Shown one piece after another: positions 44,171 to 52,729 of a stretch of 64,000 bases of DNA. Source of the stretch: Bacillus sp. FJAT-22090. GTDB lineage: Bacteria; Bacillota; Bacilli; Bacillales_A; Planococcaceae. How positions within the stretch are numbered: the stretch's first letter is position 1; each line of letters begins with the position of its first letter. The notes beneath the pieces were generated by a model that saw only the letters and a list, made by a program, of their open reading frames with translations, did not search any database and was not told the origin of the DNA. Made by a program: the position numbers and the translations under genes. The stretch is taken from the NCBI RefSeq assembly GCF_001278755.1, contig NZ_CP012601.1, positions 2,294,001 to 2,358,000 of the forward strand, written 5' to 3'.

Positions 44171-44686
44171 CTATGACTTATGAGGTCCTATTTTTCGACG
44201 TATTCCTTTTCGCTCATCACGTTCATTTTCAAGTTTTGCACAAAGTAAACCATAAGCTGTTCCTAACAGCGCACCGGCTGCAACTTCCACAGGTTGATGC
44301 CCAAGTAGTTCATTCAATTCCTCTTCACGTTGAATGTATTCAAAACTTGGAAAGTTCCCCGATAAAGTTGCTATATTATCTTCCAAATCATTTACCAACT
44401 GTGCAATTTCTCCGGTATGTCTTCTTATACCTTGTGCATCGTACATTACGATAACACCGAACACAACTGCAAGAGCAGTTTCCGTATGGCGTGTTCCTTT
44501 ATTCGCAGCAACATAAGCAGCTAGTGCGGATACCCCTGCAGAGTGAGAACTTGGCATTCCACCTGTCGTTAATGCTTGCTTCAAATCCCATTTACCAGTT
44601 AGTTTTTTGTGTGTTAATATCTTTAATCCTTGCGCAATTCCTATCGCGGATAACGCAGTAATTATTCCTTTATTCATTTTCGTCAT
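44171..44686 (-). CDS. yuiD: YuiD-like divergent PAP2-family protein
   Basis: 171 residues. ALTTGGMPSSHSAGVSALAA is the diagnostic SSHS segment of the DUF212/YuiD family, related to acid phosphatase/vanadium haloperoxidase folds. RRHTGEIAQLVND is the second conserved block, and AAGALLGTAYGLLCAKL a membrane segment near the end. Three or four membrane segments are likely. Function is unknown; a phosphatase activity on a lipid or other phosphate ester is inferred from the fold. Confidence 0.9.
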   Translation of the reverse strand: MTKMNKGIITALSAIGIAQGLKILTHKKLTGKWDLKQALTTGGMPSSHSAGVSALAAYVAANKGTRHTETALAVVFGVIVMYDAQGIRRHTGEIAQLVNDLEDNIATLSGNFPSFEYIQREEELNELLGHQPVEVAAGALLGTAYGLLCAKLENERDERKGIRRKIGPHKS

Positions 44687-44781
44687 GAGTTACCTCCAAC
44701 ATTTGATCGTGATAATATGTATTTTCTTCATTACGATACCCTATTAAGTAAAAAATAATCGAAAAATAGACAAAAAAGTTT

Positions 44782-45441
44782 TTACCCTTTCAATATAACC
44801 GGTGAAAATACATAATCCCCTTTTTCTACTGGACTACCTATTTCTATCGGAACCCTCTCTGAAAAAATCGGACCATCCACAACGATTGTGTGAAACTCTC
44901 CATTTTCTCCACACGAATCAATACCGGCTGCTTCCAACTCATCCACAATTTCTTTCGTAAAGCGTGATCCGACGTAGTTTGCAGACATCATCTTCGTATT
45001 TACTACCACAATATAAGCCACGAAGTTTGCATCCAACAATTCTTTCACAATCGATTTACGTGGCTCCTGCCATAAAGGATGTACAGCAACTATATCTGAT
45101 TTTGCACATGTTTTCTGCACCCATTCCAAATGCCCTTCTAAATCAATGTCACCGAATACTCCATGTGTAATTCCTTCGGATCGACATTCATTCATTGCCT
45201 CGATAAAGCGTTCCTCATACGAATTCCAACTTGCCCCTTTTATTAAGAAAGGCACACCTAGACGATCTGCTTGGGCTTGTACCACCTCATAAGGTAGCGC
45301 ATGCGATTTAGAAACCTCTCCATCCTCTTCAAACATCGTTAGTATCTTTTTCGGAACCATCCCGCTTTTTAATGCCCGATAAAAAGCCATCGCAGAATCC
45401 TTCCCACCACTCCAAGAAGAAACAAACGAAACATTTTTCAT
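44782..45441 (-). CDS. Diphthine-ammonia ligase-like ATP-PPi enzyme
   Basis: 219 residues from the chosen ATG. The N-terminal PP-loop motif SSWSGGKDSAMAFYRA binds ATP. The conserved GVFGDIDLEGHLEWVQ and NYVGSRFTKEIVDEL blocks, together with GENGEFHTIVVDGP, match the Dph6/ATP_bind_4 family. Eukaryal Dph6 makes diphthamide, but bacteria lack that modification, so the bacterial substrate is unknown. The ATG at 45441 follows GGTGGAG; the longer reading to 45495 lacks a ribosome binding site. Confidence 0.85.
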   Translation of the reverse strand: MKNVSFVSSWSGGKDSAMAFYRALKSGMVPKKILTMFEEDGEVSKSHALPYEVVQAQADRLGVPFLIKGASWNSYEERFIEAMNECRSEGITHGVFGDIDLEGHLEWVQKTCAKSDIVAVHPLWQEPRKSIVKELLDANFVAYIVVVNTKMMSANYVGSRFTKEIVDELEAAGIDSCGENGEFHTIVVDGPIFSERVPIEIGSPVEKGDYVFSPVILKG

Positions 45442-45582
45442 GTTAATCTCCACCCTTTGAATAAATAAGATTTCAACTTCTGAATAATAACCCAACCAAT
45501 AACGTATAATTCAACACCAATTTCCGCATAATAAAACTGTGAAATCACTTAGCTAAATATGGAAGGAAGAATATAAAAAACT

Positions 45583-45909
45583 ATGAATCAAAAGAATATG
45601 TATTATACAAACAATACACTAATCACAGCGTCCATCTATTTATTAGTATTAGCCATACTTGATTCCATTTTCACCGACTACGGCATTAGAAACAACCATA
45701 TATCAGAAGCAAATCCACTAATCCAACTCCTATACGATACTAGTATTGTTGGATTTTATTTCATAAAAATTTCTCTTCCTCTTCTATTAATATACATTAT
45801 GACTAAAGTGTAACCCAAAAGATATATCCAACTTTTATTAGTTGTAGCCCTTCTCATCTATAGTGGTGTCTTATTCCAACATTTTTTTTGGATATCAATG
45901 CTTGTCTAA
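45583..45909 (+). pseudogene. DUF5658-like membrane protein interrupted by a stop codon
   Basis: The open frame ends at a TAA (45811-45813) after 76 codons. The same frame continues without another stop as PKRYIQLLLVVALLIYSG, then VLFQHFFWISMLV, to a TAA at 45907-45909, completing a roughly 108-codon protein with a fourth hydrophobic segment. The first part (ANPLIQLLYDTS) resembles DUF5658, whose members normally include that last segment. So a single stop codon probably truncates a formerly intact gene. Confidence 0.65.
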
Positions 45910-45912
45910 ATA

Positions 45913-45957
45913 TTACAGAGTTGTTACTGGTGCCAGGCACCAGTAACAACTCTGTAA
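45913..45957. repeat. GGTGCC-palindrome family, copy 13
   Basis: TTACAGAGTTGTTACT and AGTAACAACTCTGTAA pair exactly around GGTGCCAGGCACC. Between convergent genes. Confidence 0.92.
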
Positions 45958-45963
45958 CAGTAA

Positions 45964-46968
45964 TTACTTTCTTTTCTTCGCTTTTCGTTCTTCTTGTTCC
46001 CAGCGTTTCAATGAAGGGAAAGGATCATATGCCCATTCAATTCGGCCGTTGAACTTGTAAATACCATAGTGTAAATGGGGAGGAAATTTTCCAGAGGTCC
46101 ATTTTTTCCCGTATCCGGTACTTCCAACGTATCCAATTACAGTGCCGGGTTCAAGGATATCGCCTTCCTTAATCCCTTTATTATAATTAGCTAAATGGGC
46201 ATAATAATGATAGTTGTTGTGCATATCACGAATACCAATTCTCCACCCACCATAATCATTCCAGCCCATCGTTTCCACCATTCCATACGTAGTTGATTTA
46301 ACTGGAACACCATGAGATGCAAACAGGTCGGTACCTTCATGCATTCTTCGACCGCCCCAACCTCGCCTATCCCCCCATGTACTTCGATAGCTATAATTAT
46401 ATTGAAGCGCCAAAGGGAAGGCATTTTTATCTAAATTGATTGTTTCAAACTCTTCATAAATTTTTGCAATTGTAAGAATTTGTCTAACGGTTTCATCCTT
46501 ATGATAATAATCCTTTAATGCTCGTTTAAAATCTTTTTCCGAAGGCCCATATTCGCTTAAATGTTCAGACATTGTATACATCACATCATCGTCATTTTTA
46601 CGATCCGCATACCCGTCTTTATTGCCATCCGACCCATTTCCTTCAAATAAAACAATAGAGGTCATGTCAATATCGTCTTTTTGAGGATTGAGTATACCTG
46701 TCCAATAATTATCCGAAAACTGAATAGCCACAATGCCATCTCGTTCAGGAATATCGTTCCTAACTTGTTGAATGTTTCGTTCATATTGATCGACTGCTGC
46801 TAAATAGTACCATGGCAACGTTAAACTCGAGTACTTTATATAGTAATCCATGCGCATTTCTAATATTTGCTCTCGTGTCGGCTCTTCAGCAGCCATAGCA
46901 ACGGAGGAATTAAGAAAGAAAAATGCACATAAGGAGCTCATGAGAGTAATCAAACGCCACATTTGCAA
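45964..46968 (-). CDS. Secreted M23 metallopeptidase
   Basis: About 335 residues from the TTG at 46968 or the ATG at 46962 (the longer reading to 47022 lacks a ribosome binding site; GGAGG lies before these two). A signal peptide ends near VAMA-AEE. The N-terminal domain contains YYIKYSSLTLPWYYLAAVDQ, as in YunA-like proteins. The M23 domain has the zinc ligands in GRRMHEGTDLFA and PPHLHYGIYK. It would cut peptidoglycan stem peptides or cross-bridges. The basic C-terminus (EERKAKKRK) may aid wall binding. Confidence 0.88.
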   Translation of the reverse strand: MQMWRLITLMSSLCAFFFLNSSVAMAAEEPTREQILEMRMDYYIKYSSLTLPWYYLAAVDQYERNIQQVRNDIPERDGIVAIQFSDNYWTGILNPQKDDIDMTSIVLFEGNGSDGNKDGYADRKNDDDVMYTMSEHLSEYGPSEKDFKRALKDYYHKDETVRQILTIAKIYEEFETINLDKNAFPLALQYNYSYRSTWGDRRGWGGRRMHEGTDLFASHGVPVKSTTYGMVETMGWNDYGGWRIGIRDMHNNYHYYAHLANYNKGIKEGDILEPGTVIGYVGSTGYGKKWTSGKFPPHLHYGIYKFNGRIEWAYDPFPSLKRWEQEERKAKKRK

Positions 46969-47082
46969 AAAAACCTCCTTTTTTAATACTCCATCTAGCT
47001 TCCCCAATTTGAAAACATTCATGACTAAAAAATATTACCTTTCCTACAATTAAATAATTATTAACTTTGCGAGCATAATAAA

Positions 47083-47106
47083 AACGACTGCTCCAAAACA
47101 GTCGTT
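47083..47106 (-). terminator. Terminator of the class I amidotransferase gene
   Basis: AACGACTG...CAGTCGTT followed by TTTTATT on the minus strand. Confidence 0.75.
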
Positions 47107-47117
47107 TCCCTCGAGAG

Positions 47118-47819
47118 TTATTTAACACATGCTTCTATAAATGCTCTAAAAATAGAAGCGGATGTCATGTCATTTTTCAATAATAAACATTCAGGATGCC
47201 ATTGGACCCCAAGGACAAACTGGTGACTTTTACTTTCAAATGCTTCTATAATCCCATCACTTGAAACAGCACTAACCTCAAAACCAGTTGGGACCATGCG
47301 GTTTGCCTGATGATGGAAGCTATTTACTTTAAACTCTTCCGATTGTGTAATTTCATGTAATAAGGAATTCTTCGTCACCTGCACATAATGAGAAGCATGC
47401 CAACGAGGTGCTTTTTGATCATGCTGCAAAAGCTTACTCTCCGTTTGCGAATAAATATCTTGATACATATCTCCACCAACTGCAATATTTAAAATTTGAG
47501 CACCACGGCAAATCCCAAATATCGGCTTATCTAGAGCAAGCATTTTTTCAATAATAGCTATTTCAAAAGCATCTCTTTCCGGAGTAATACTTCCAAGACC
47601 TTCAAAAGGCTCTTCCCCAAACAAAGTCGGGTCAATATCTCCTCCTCCCGTCAAAAGTAAACCATCCAACGTTTCAACAATGGAATCAATCCCATCACCG
47701 ATTAGATTCGGTAAAACAAACGGAACACCACCAAAAGCAACAACTGCTTCAATATTGTCCATAGAAACAGTAAGAGCTTCCTCTTTCAAACTAGAAGAAA
47801 CACCAATAATCGGTTTCAC
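47118..47819 (-). CDS. Class I glutamine amidotransferase-like hydrolase (C26, PuuD-type)
   Basis: 233 residues from the GTG at 47819, which follows AGGGGG at good spacing; the longer reading to 47849 adds MREKWHRGIF without support. The nucleophilic cysteine is in KPIFGICRGAQILNIAVGG and the His-Glu pair in GVQWHPECLL. The layout matches gamma-glutamyl-GABA hydrolase and similar peptidase C26 proteins. It would hydrolyse a gamma-glutamyl amide. The substrate in this organism is not evident. Confidence 0.87.
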   Translation of the reverse strand: MKPIIGVSSSLKEEALTVSMDNIEAVVAFGGVPFVLPNLIGDGIDSIVETLDGLLLTGGGDIDPTLFGEEPFEGLGSITPERDAFEIAIIEKMLALDKPIFGICRGAQILNIAVGGDMYQDIYSQTESKLLQHDQKAPRWHASHYVQVTKNSLLHEITQSEEFKVNSFHHQANRMVPTGFEVSAVSSDGIIEAFESKSHQFVLGVQWHPECLLLKNDMTSASIFRAFIEACVK

Positions 47820-47871
47820 AAAAATCCCCCTATGCCATTTTTCTCTCATTCACTCAACCCATCGCCCTTTT

Positions 47872-47920
47872 TATGACAGTAGTATCTCTGGTGCCAGGCA
47901 CCCGTAATACTATTGTCATA
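47872..47920. repeat. GGTGCC-palindrome family, copy 14
   Basis: Outer arms TATGACAGTAGTAT and ATACTATTGTCATA pair with one G-T wobble around CTGGTGCCAGGCACCCG. The arm sequence is unlike other copies, so the match is not simple copying of one sequence. Confidence 0.92.
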
Positions 47921-47921
47921 A

Positions 47922-48380
47922 TTATTTATCCATTTGTTTCTTCCATAATGTCATTGGGTTTCTTAATTCATCTGGAAGTTTCATATGTTCCATTACAAAA
48001 GTGCGTTCTTTTTCTGTTTTCTGCAAATCCTCATAAATGATTGCTGATTTACCAAGCCCCACAGCTTTAGCCTCTTCAAGCGTTGCACAATAATATGCTT
48101 TATCTAATCCTGCAAAGTTCATTGCTGCAAAACACATAGGACAAGGCATACCACTTGCATACATTGTATATCCAGAAAGATCATTTGTTTGTAACTGCTC
48201 TTGGGCACGGCGAATTGCAAGTAGCTCTGCGTGTCCGCTAACATCATGATTGATATGTAATTCATTTACACCTTCGCTTATTATTTCTTCATCTTTCACA
48301 AGCACGGCTCCAAATGGCTGTCCACCGTTTTCCACGTTCTCAACCGCAAGCTCCACTGCTCTCTTCATAAACTTATCCAT
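47922..48380 (-). CDS. Nucleoside/guanine deaminase-like protein
   Basis: 152 residues of the CMP/dCMP deaminase zinc family. SGHAELLAIRRAQ supplies the zinc histidine and catalytic glutamate; PCPMCFAAMNFAGLDKA supplies the two cysteine ligands. It would deaminate a purine or pyrimidine base or nucleoside. Overall layout is closest to guanine deaminase/tRNA-adenosine deaminase relatives, but specificity cannot be decided. It is monocistronic. Confidence 0.86.
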   Translation of the reverse strand: MDKFMKRAVELAVENVENGGQPFGAVLVKDEEIISEGVNELHINHDVSGHAELLAIRRAQEQLQTNDLSGYTMYASGMPCPMCFAAMNFAGLDKAYYCATLEEAKAVGLGKSAIIYEDLQKTEKERTFVMEHMKLPDELRNPMTLWKKQMDK

Positions 48381-48555
48381 CCGATTGTCTCACCCCTATT
48401 GAAGCAATTTTAGCACAATTAAAGGTGCATACGGTAGTTAATAAAAAATGGAGATATAACCCCAATATATGGAGTTTCTATACTAATAATGAAGACCATT
48501 TACTCTCAATTACATGTTAAATCCTGGAAATTTGGTATCCCAAAGCCATAATAAA

Positions 48556-48601
48556 AAGCCAAGAACTAAACGAATCCTATAAGATCCGCCGTTCTTGGCT
48601 T
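48556..48601 (-). terminator. Terminator of ykuV
   Basis: AAGCCAAGAAC...GTTCTTGGCTT with a 24-base loop; the minus strand continues TTTATTAT. Confidence 0.78.
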
Positions 48602-48612
48602 AATAATTTTTA

Positions 48613-49068
48613 TTATTCTGCGTTACGCATTTCGTCTAATACACGATTAACACGTTTTTCTAACATTTTCATGCCGCTTCCGCCTGCTTGAAAATGACGA
48701 AGTTGTCCATCTTTGTCGAAGACGTAATAAGCTGGTACGTATTGATTTTCAAACGTGTCTGTAAGCTTCATTTCGCTATCAACAAAAATAGGTTGTGTAA
48801 TATTGTGTTCTGCTGCTACTTTTTTAATTTCATCCAAATCCACGTCTTTTTCAGAACGAGGCATGTGTACAGCAACAACATTTAGTTCGTCTTTATATTG
48901 ATCACGAAATTCGTTTACATTCGGCATTGCTTCCTTACATAATCCACAACTAATTGACCAAAAGTGAACCAAAGTTGGCTTTTCACCGACTAATTCGCTA
49001 GTGGAGACTTCTCCATTTAACCATGTAGTAGCACCTGTAAGTTCAGGCATTGGTGTACGTAATTTCAT
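48613..49068 (-). CDS. ykuV: Thiol-disulfide oxidoreductase YkuV
   Basis: 151 residues, strongly like B. subtilis YkuV (148): MPELTGATTWLNGEVS, HFWSISCGLCKEAMPNVNEF, FENQYVPAYYVFDKDGQLRH, GGSGMKMLEKRVNRVL. The CGLC redox site lies near residue 41. No signal peptide, so it is cytoplasmic. It follows ykuU and is probably co-expressed with that peroxiredoxin. An AGGAAC-type ribosome binding site lies just upstream. Confidence 0.94.
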   Translation of the reverse strand: MKLRTPMPELTGATTWLNGEVSTSELVGEKPTLVHFWSISCGLCKEAMPNVNEFRDQYKDELNVVAVHMPRSEKDVDLDEIKKVAAEHNITQPIFVDSEMKLTDTFENQYVPAYYVFDKDGQLRHFQAGGSGMKMLEKRVNRVLDEMRNAE

Positions 49069-49173
49069 TTACAGTTCCTCCGTTACATAATTAGTCAAAT
49101 TCTCCTTGGGGCATCTAAGCTCAGGTATTGTATTGTTCTTGCCTAAATACAATATCTGTAACATCCGCCGGAG

Positions 49174-49219
49174 ACTTTAATCCTTATCAGTAATTACAAT
49201 TACTTTATAAGATTAAAGT
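49174..49219 (-). other. Long inverted repeat between ykuU and ykuV
   Basis: ACTTTAATC...GATTAAAGT outer stem with inner TTAT/ATAA and GTAATT/AATTAC pairings. It overlaps the ykuU stop codon. No T run follows, so it looks like an mRNA stability or processing hairpin between the genes rather than a terminator. Confidence 0.55.
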
Positions 49220-49755
49220 GTTTTTTGACCTGGACGCCAGTTTGCTGGGCAAAGACCGCCAGTTTGAAGAGCTTGTAATACACGAAGTGTTTCATCTACG
49301 TCACGGCCAATGTTGTTGTGATTTACTACTTGATATTGTAGTTCACCTTCTGGGTTGATGATGAATAGACCACGAAGTGCTACTCCTTCTTCTTCAATTA
49401 GTACGCCATATTCACGAGCAACTTGATGGTTGGGATCTGCTGCAAGTGGATATTTTAAATCACCTAAACCGTTGTCTTCACGAGCTGTGTTGATCCAAGC
49501 TAAATGCGTGTGAATTGTATCTGTTGAAACTCCGATAACTTCTGCATCTAAATCTTGGAATTCATCGTAACGATCTGACATTGCTGTAATTTCAGTCGGA
49601 CAAACAAAAGTAAAGTCCATTGGATAAAAGAATAATACTGTCCATTTATCTTCTTTCATAATCTCTTCTAAGTTTACTTTTCCAAAAGATTTGTCCGCCA
49701 TTACTGCATCCATTGTAAATTTTGGTGCTTGTTTACCTACCATACGTTCTGCCAT
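49213..49755 (-). CDS. ykuU: 2-Cys peroxiredoxin YkuU
   Basis: 180 residues, the same length as B. subtilis YkuU and close to it throughout (MAERMVGKQAPKFTMDAV; SDRYDEFQDLDAEVIGVSTD; LRGLFIINPEGELQYQVV). The peroxidatic cysteine is in FTFVCPTEITA (near residue 52) and the resolving cysteine in GGLCPANWRPGQKTL. It reduces peroxides using a thioredoxin-like donor. A GGAGGG ribosome binding site lies upstream. Upstream of ykuV in the same direction. Confidence 0.96.
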   Translation of the reverse strand: MAERMVGKQAPKFTMDAVMADKSFGKVNLEEIMKEDKWTVLFFYPMDFTFVCPTEITAMSDRYDEFQDLDAEVIGVSTDTIHTHLAWINTAREDNGLGDLKYPLAADPNHQVAREYGVLIEEEGVALRGLFIINPEGELQYQVVNHNNIGRDVDETLRVLQALQTGGLCPANWRPGQKTL

Positions 49756-49990
49756 GTAAATCCCTCCAAAGTGTTATTTATATAAATTTACTCACGCATT
49801 AAAGGATAGCAAAATATCCCTTCCAAATCAATTTTTCGCACTCACAATTTGTCGAAACAAATAATTATTTGTCTTCTATGTGACTATTTATAAAGAGGAA
49901 AAATGTTATTCCAACAGTATTTCCTGGGGAATAACATTTTAATTTGTCACAAAATGAAGTTATTAAAAACTACATAAAAATCGAAATTAA

Positions 49991-51703
49991 TTAAACAAGT
50001 GAACCACCATTTTTACTATAATTCACAATTCCTTCCGCACTTCTATAAGCAAGTGCAGCTACTGTTCCTGTAGGATTATAACCACCATTATGAGGAAAGT
50101 TTCCTGCCCCGACTACGAATAAATTCTCTGCGTCCCAATGTTGTAGATACGAATTCACTACACTATCCTCTGGGCTACTTCCCATAATTGTTCCACCCGT
50201 ATTATGAGTAGTTTGGTAACCTACAATATCGTAGTCCGTAATTGGCTTTTTAATATCTACCGTTTTAGCACCCATTTCCTTCATAATATTGGAGCATACC
50301 TCAGATAAATGTTTATGCAGAGCACGATCTTGATCCGTAAAATTATAGGTCATTTGAAGAAGCGGTACGCCATAAGCATCCTTATAAGTACTATCCAATG
50401 AAAGGTAATTCTCTTTATGAGGCATGGATGCACCTTGTCCCCCAATTCCTAATGTACGTGTGTAATTATAGATAGAATTCTTTTTAAATTCTGCTCCCCA
50501 TGTAGGTGTATCAACTTGTATCGGGTTTGTTTCAATAGGTCTATATCCCGTCTGTGTGATGGAAATACTTCCGCCATGTATAAAGTCTAAATCACTATGG
50601 TCAAAGTTGTCCCCGTTGAAATCATCGATCGTCATACCAAGTGCCCCTGCACCCATGAAAACATTCATCTGTTCTTCAAAATAACCAGTTGCTCCAGGTA
50701 GTATTTGGTAGCAATAGTTTTTCCCAAGTGTTCCTTTTCCTGTATCAGGATTATATTGTTCTCCTATATTAGAAACCATCAGAAGTTTAGCGTTATTCAT
50801 AACATAACTAGCCAACACAACTACTTCTGCTTCTTGAATAAATTCTTCCCCAGATAGAGTATCTATATATTTTACACCTGTTACTTTATTTCCATTTTTC
50901 ATAACTTCCACTACATTAGCATGAAACCTCTCTTCAAAATTACCAGTTTTTCTAGCAGTCGGAATAACCGTTATTTCAGGTGACGTCTTAGCACCATACT
51001 CACATCCGAACCTTTCGCAGAAACCACAATATTGACACGCATTAATAACTTCGCCATCTGGATTAGTATAAGCTTCAGACAAATTTGCAGAAGGTAACAT
51101 AAAAGGAGTATAACCGAGTTTTTTAGTTGCCCCTTCAAACTTTTTCAATATAGGTGTTTTCTTCATAGGTGGAGTTGGGAACTGCTGAGCTCTTTTCCCC
51201 CAGAAAGGATTTGTATCTTCTCCAGAAATTCCAGCTGTTTGTTCATATTTATAAAAATACGGCTCTAAATCGTCATAGGTAACTCCCCAATCTTGTAGAA
51301 GATAATCTTTAGACAATTTATTTGGACCATATTTTTGGTCTGTCATCGTTTTAATTTGGAAATCATAAGGATAGAATCTCCATGTATGACCATTCCAGTG
51401 CGTTCCAGAACCTCCTAGTCCTTCACCAAGTAAAAAAGAACTTAATTGACGCATTGGCAATGCAGGCATTTTTCGGTTATTCCGAATGGTGATAGTTTCT
51501 TTGGATAAGTCTTGCATCAATTCATAGCGAAGGGCATATCGATATTCATCATGAATTCTCAGGTAGTCTTCAGTCCCTCGTGATCGGCCTCTCTCTAAAC
51601 CAATAACTTTTAATCCGGCTTTAGCACATTCAGCAGCAATGATACCACCAGTCCATCCTAAGCCAACTACAATTACATCTACTTTTGGTAACGTCTTAGC
51701 CAT
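49991..51703 (-). CDS. GMC-type gluconate/sorbitol dehydrogenase large subunit
   Basis: 570 residues. FAD-binding start DVIVVGLGWTGGIIAAECAK, then GEGLGGSGTHWNGHTWRFYP, and the C-terminal GGYNPTGTVAALAYRSAEG, all typical of gluconate 2-dehydrogenase-like GMC enzymes. The CQYCGFCERFGCEYGAK cluster (near residue 220) resembles the Cys-rich segment of bacterial FAD sugar dehydrogenases that bind an iron-sulfur cluster. It has no signal peptide and would be exported with its Tat-signal partner encoded upstream. No cytochrome c subunit gene is adjacent. The oxidised sugar is not known. Confidence 0.86.
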   Translation of the reverse strand: MAKTLPKVDVIVVGLGWTGGIIAAECAKAGLKVIGLERGRSRGTEDYLRIHDEYRYALRYELMQDLSKETITIRNNRKMPALPMRQLSSFLLGEGLGGSGTHWNGHTWRFYPYDFQIKTMTDQKYGPNKLSKDYLLQDWGVTYDDLEPYFYKYEQTAGISGEDTNPFWGKRAQQFPTPPMKKTPILKKFEGATKKLGYTPFMLPSANLSEAYTNPDGEVINACQYCGFCERFGCEYGAKTSPEITVIPTARKTGNFEERFHANVVEVMKNGNKVTGVKYIDTLSGEEFIQEAEVVVLASYVMNNAKLLMVSNIGEQYNPDTGKGTLGKNYCYQILPGATGYFEEQMNVFMGAGALGMTIDDFNGDNFDHSDLDFIHGGSISITQTGYRPIETNPIQVDTPTWGAEFKKNSIYNYTRTLGIGGQGASMPHKENYLSLDSTYKDAYGVPLLQMTYNFTDQDRALHKHLSEVCSNIMKEMGAKTVDIKKPITDYDIVGYQTTHNTGGTIMGSSPEDSVVNSYLQHWDAENLFVVGAGNFPHNGGYNPTGTVAALAYRSAEGIVNYSKNGGSLV

Positions 51704-51723
51704 AAATAGTACCCCCTTCTCTC

Positions 51724-52470
51724 CTACATTTCGCCAAGTGACATTGGCTCAATTTTTTGGAATTTATCACTTTCAATTAATTGAATATAAGCCATCTGAT
51801 GACCAGGGAATTGTTTCATTCTCCAACCATCCATGTTATTATTTCCACCATACATAGGATCTGCATAAGCACCTTCCAAGGTAGCAGATCTTAGCAAACG
51901 AAAGAAAAATGCTGAAGTTGTTCCAGCCATAGGGATTTCATCATTTTGAAAAGCAGTTAAAATTTCATCCATTTGCTCGCCTTCTAAACTAGAAAACCCA
52001 TTTTCAAATCTTTTATTCGCCTCAGCTTCTAACAATGTAATTCCTTGCCTAAAAATTGCACCTCGTGTTAAACGACTTTGATACCCTTGCGTAGCCGCTC
52101 CCACTGCAAATGGACCGTGCATATATTCCCTCGAATTACTTCCATACTGCCCTGCTAATTGATTGTCAATAAAATAAGGTACACCTAACTCAATTGCACC
52201 TGGTCCTAAATCATCTTTAGGAAAAATACGCTCCGTCGCATTAGACAGCACCTGGAAATCACGAGTATTTTGAAAGAATTGCATTCCTCGCGGTGTTGCC
52301 ATTACATGATTTTCCTTGCCTGCATTGGAAACATCCTGATCATTCTTATCCATATTAAAGCCAACTAATCCACCAATGAGCCCCCCACCGATTAAAGCCC
52401 CAGTAGCAACACCTGTCGTTTTTAAAAAGTCTCTTCTTGTAATGTTTTTCTTTCCTTCTGACATACTCAT
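51724..52470 (-). CDS. Gluconate 2-dehydrogenase subunit 3 family protein (Tat signal)
   Basis: 248 residues. The N-terminus has a twin-arginine signal (NITRRDFLKTTGVATGALIG). The rest contains FQVLSNATERIFPKDDLGPG and the ending segment FPGHQMAYIQLIES, which fit the small subunit of the gluconate dehydrogenase family. It probably carries the GMC subunit across the membrane folded. GGAG lies three bases before the ATG at 52470 and nine before the ATG at 52464, so the latter may be the true start. The two genes form an operon with a 20-base gap. Confidence 0.86.
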   Translation of the reverse strand: MSMSEGKKNITRRDFLKTTGVATGALIGGGLIGGLVGFNMDKNDQDVSNAGKENHVMATPRGMQFFQNTRDFQVLSNATERIFPKDDLGPGAIELGVPYFIDNQLAGQYGSNSREYMHGPFAVGAATQGYQSRLTRGAIFRQGITLLEAEANKRFENGFSSLEGEQMDEILTAFQNDEIPMAGTTSAFFFRLLRSATLEGAYADPMYGGNNNMDGWRMKQFPGHQMAYIQLIESDKFQKIEPMSLGEM

Positions 52471-52603
52471 AGTCTCCTTAAAAATAATGATTTGGAATTT
52501 TTCTTCTATACCAAAGCATTGACAATTCTAACCAAACTCAATCATCCAAGCTAAATTTTTCTTATCTTTTTCTTATCTTTTTCTTTCTACTCGTAAGAAT
52601 GAA

Positions 52604-52654
52604 TTGTTACAGGGTTCTTACTGGTGCCTGGCACCAGTAACAACCCTGTAACAA
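52604..52654. repeat. GGTGCC-palindrome family, copy 15
   Basis: TTGTTACAGGGTT and AACCCTGTAACAA pair exactly around TTACTGGTGCCTGGCACCAGTAA (in parts; central T). Between divergent genes. Confidence 0.92.
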
Positions 52655-52729
52655 ACAGTAGAAAAAACTCGAATATCTCCTTCAAAATTCCCATAGAATA
52701 TTAAATCTGCTGTGTTTGGGAGGAATCTA

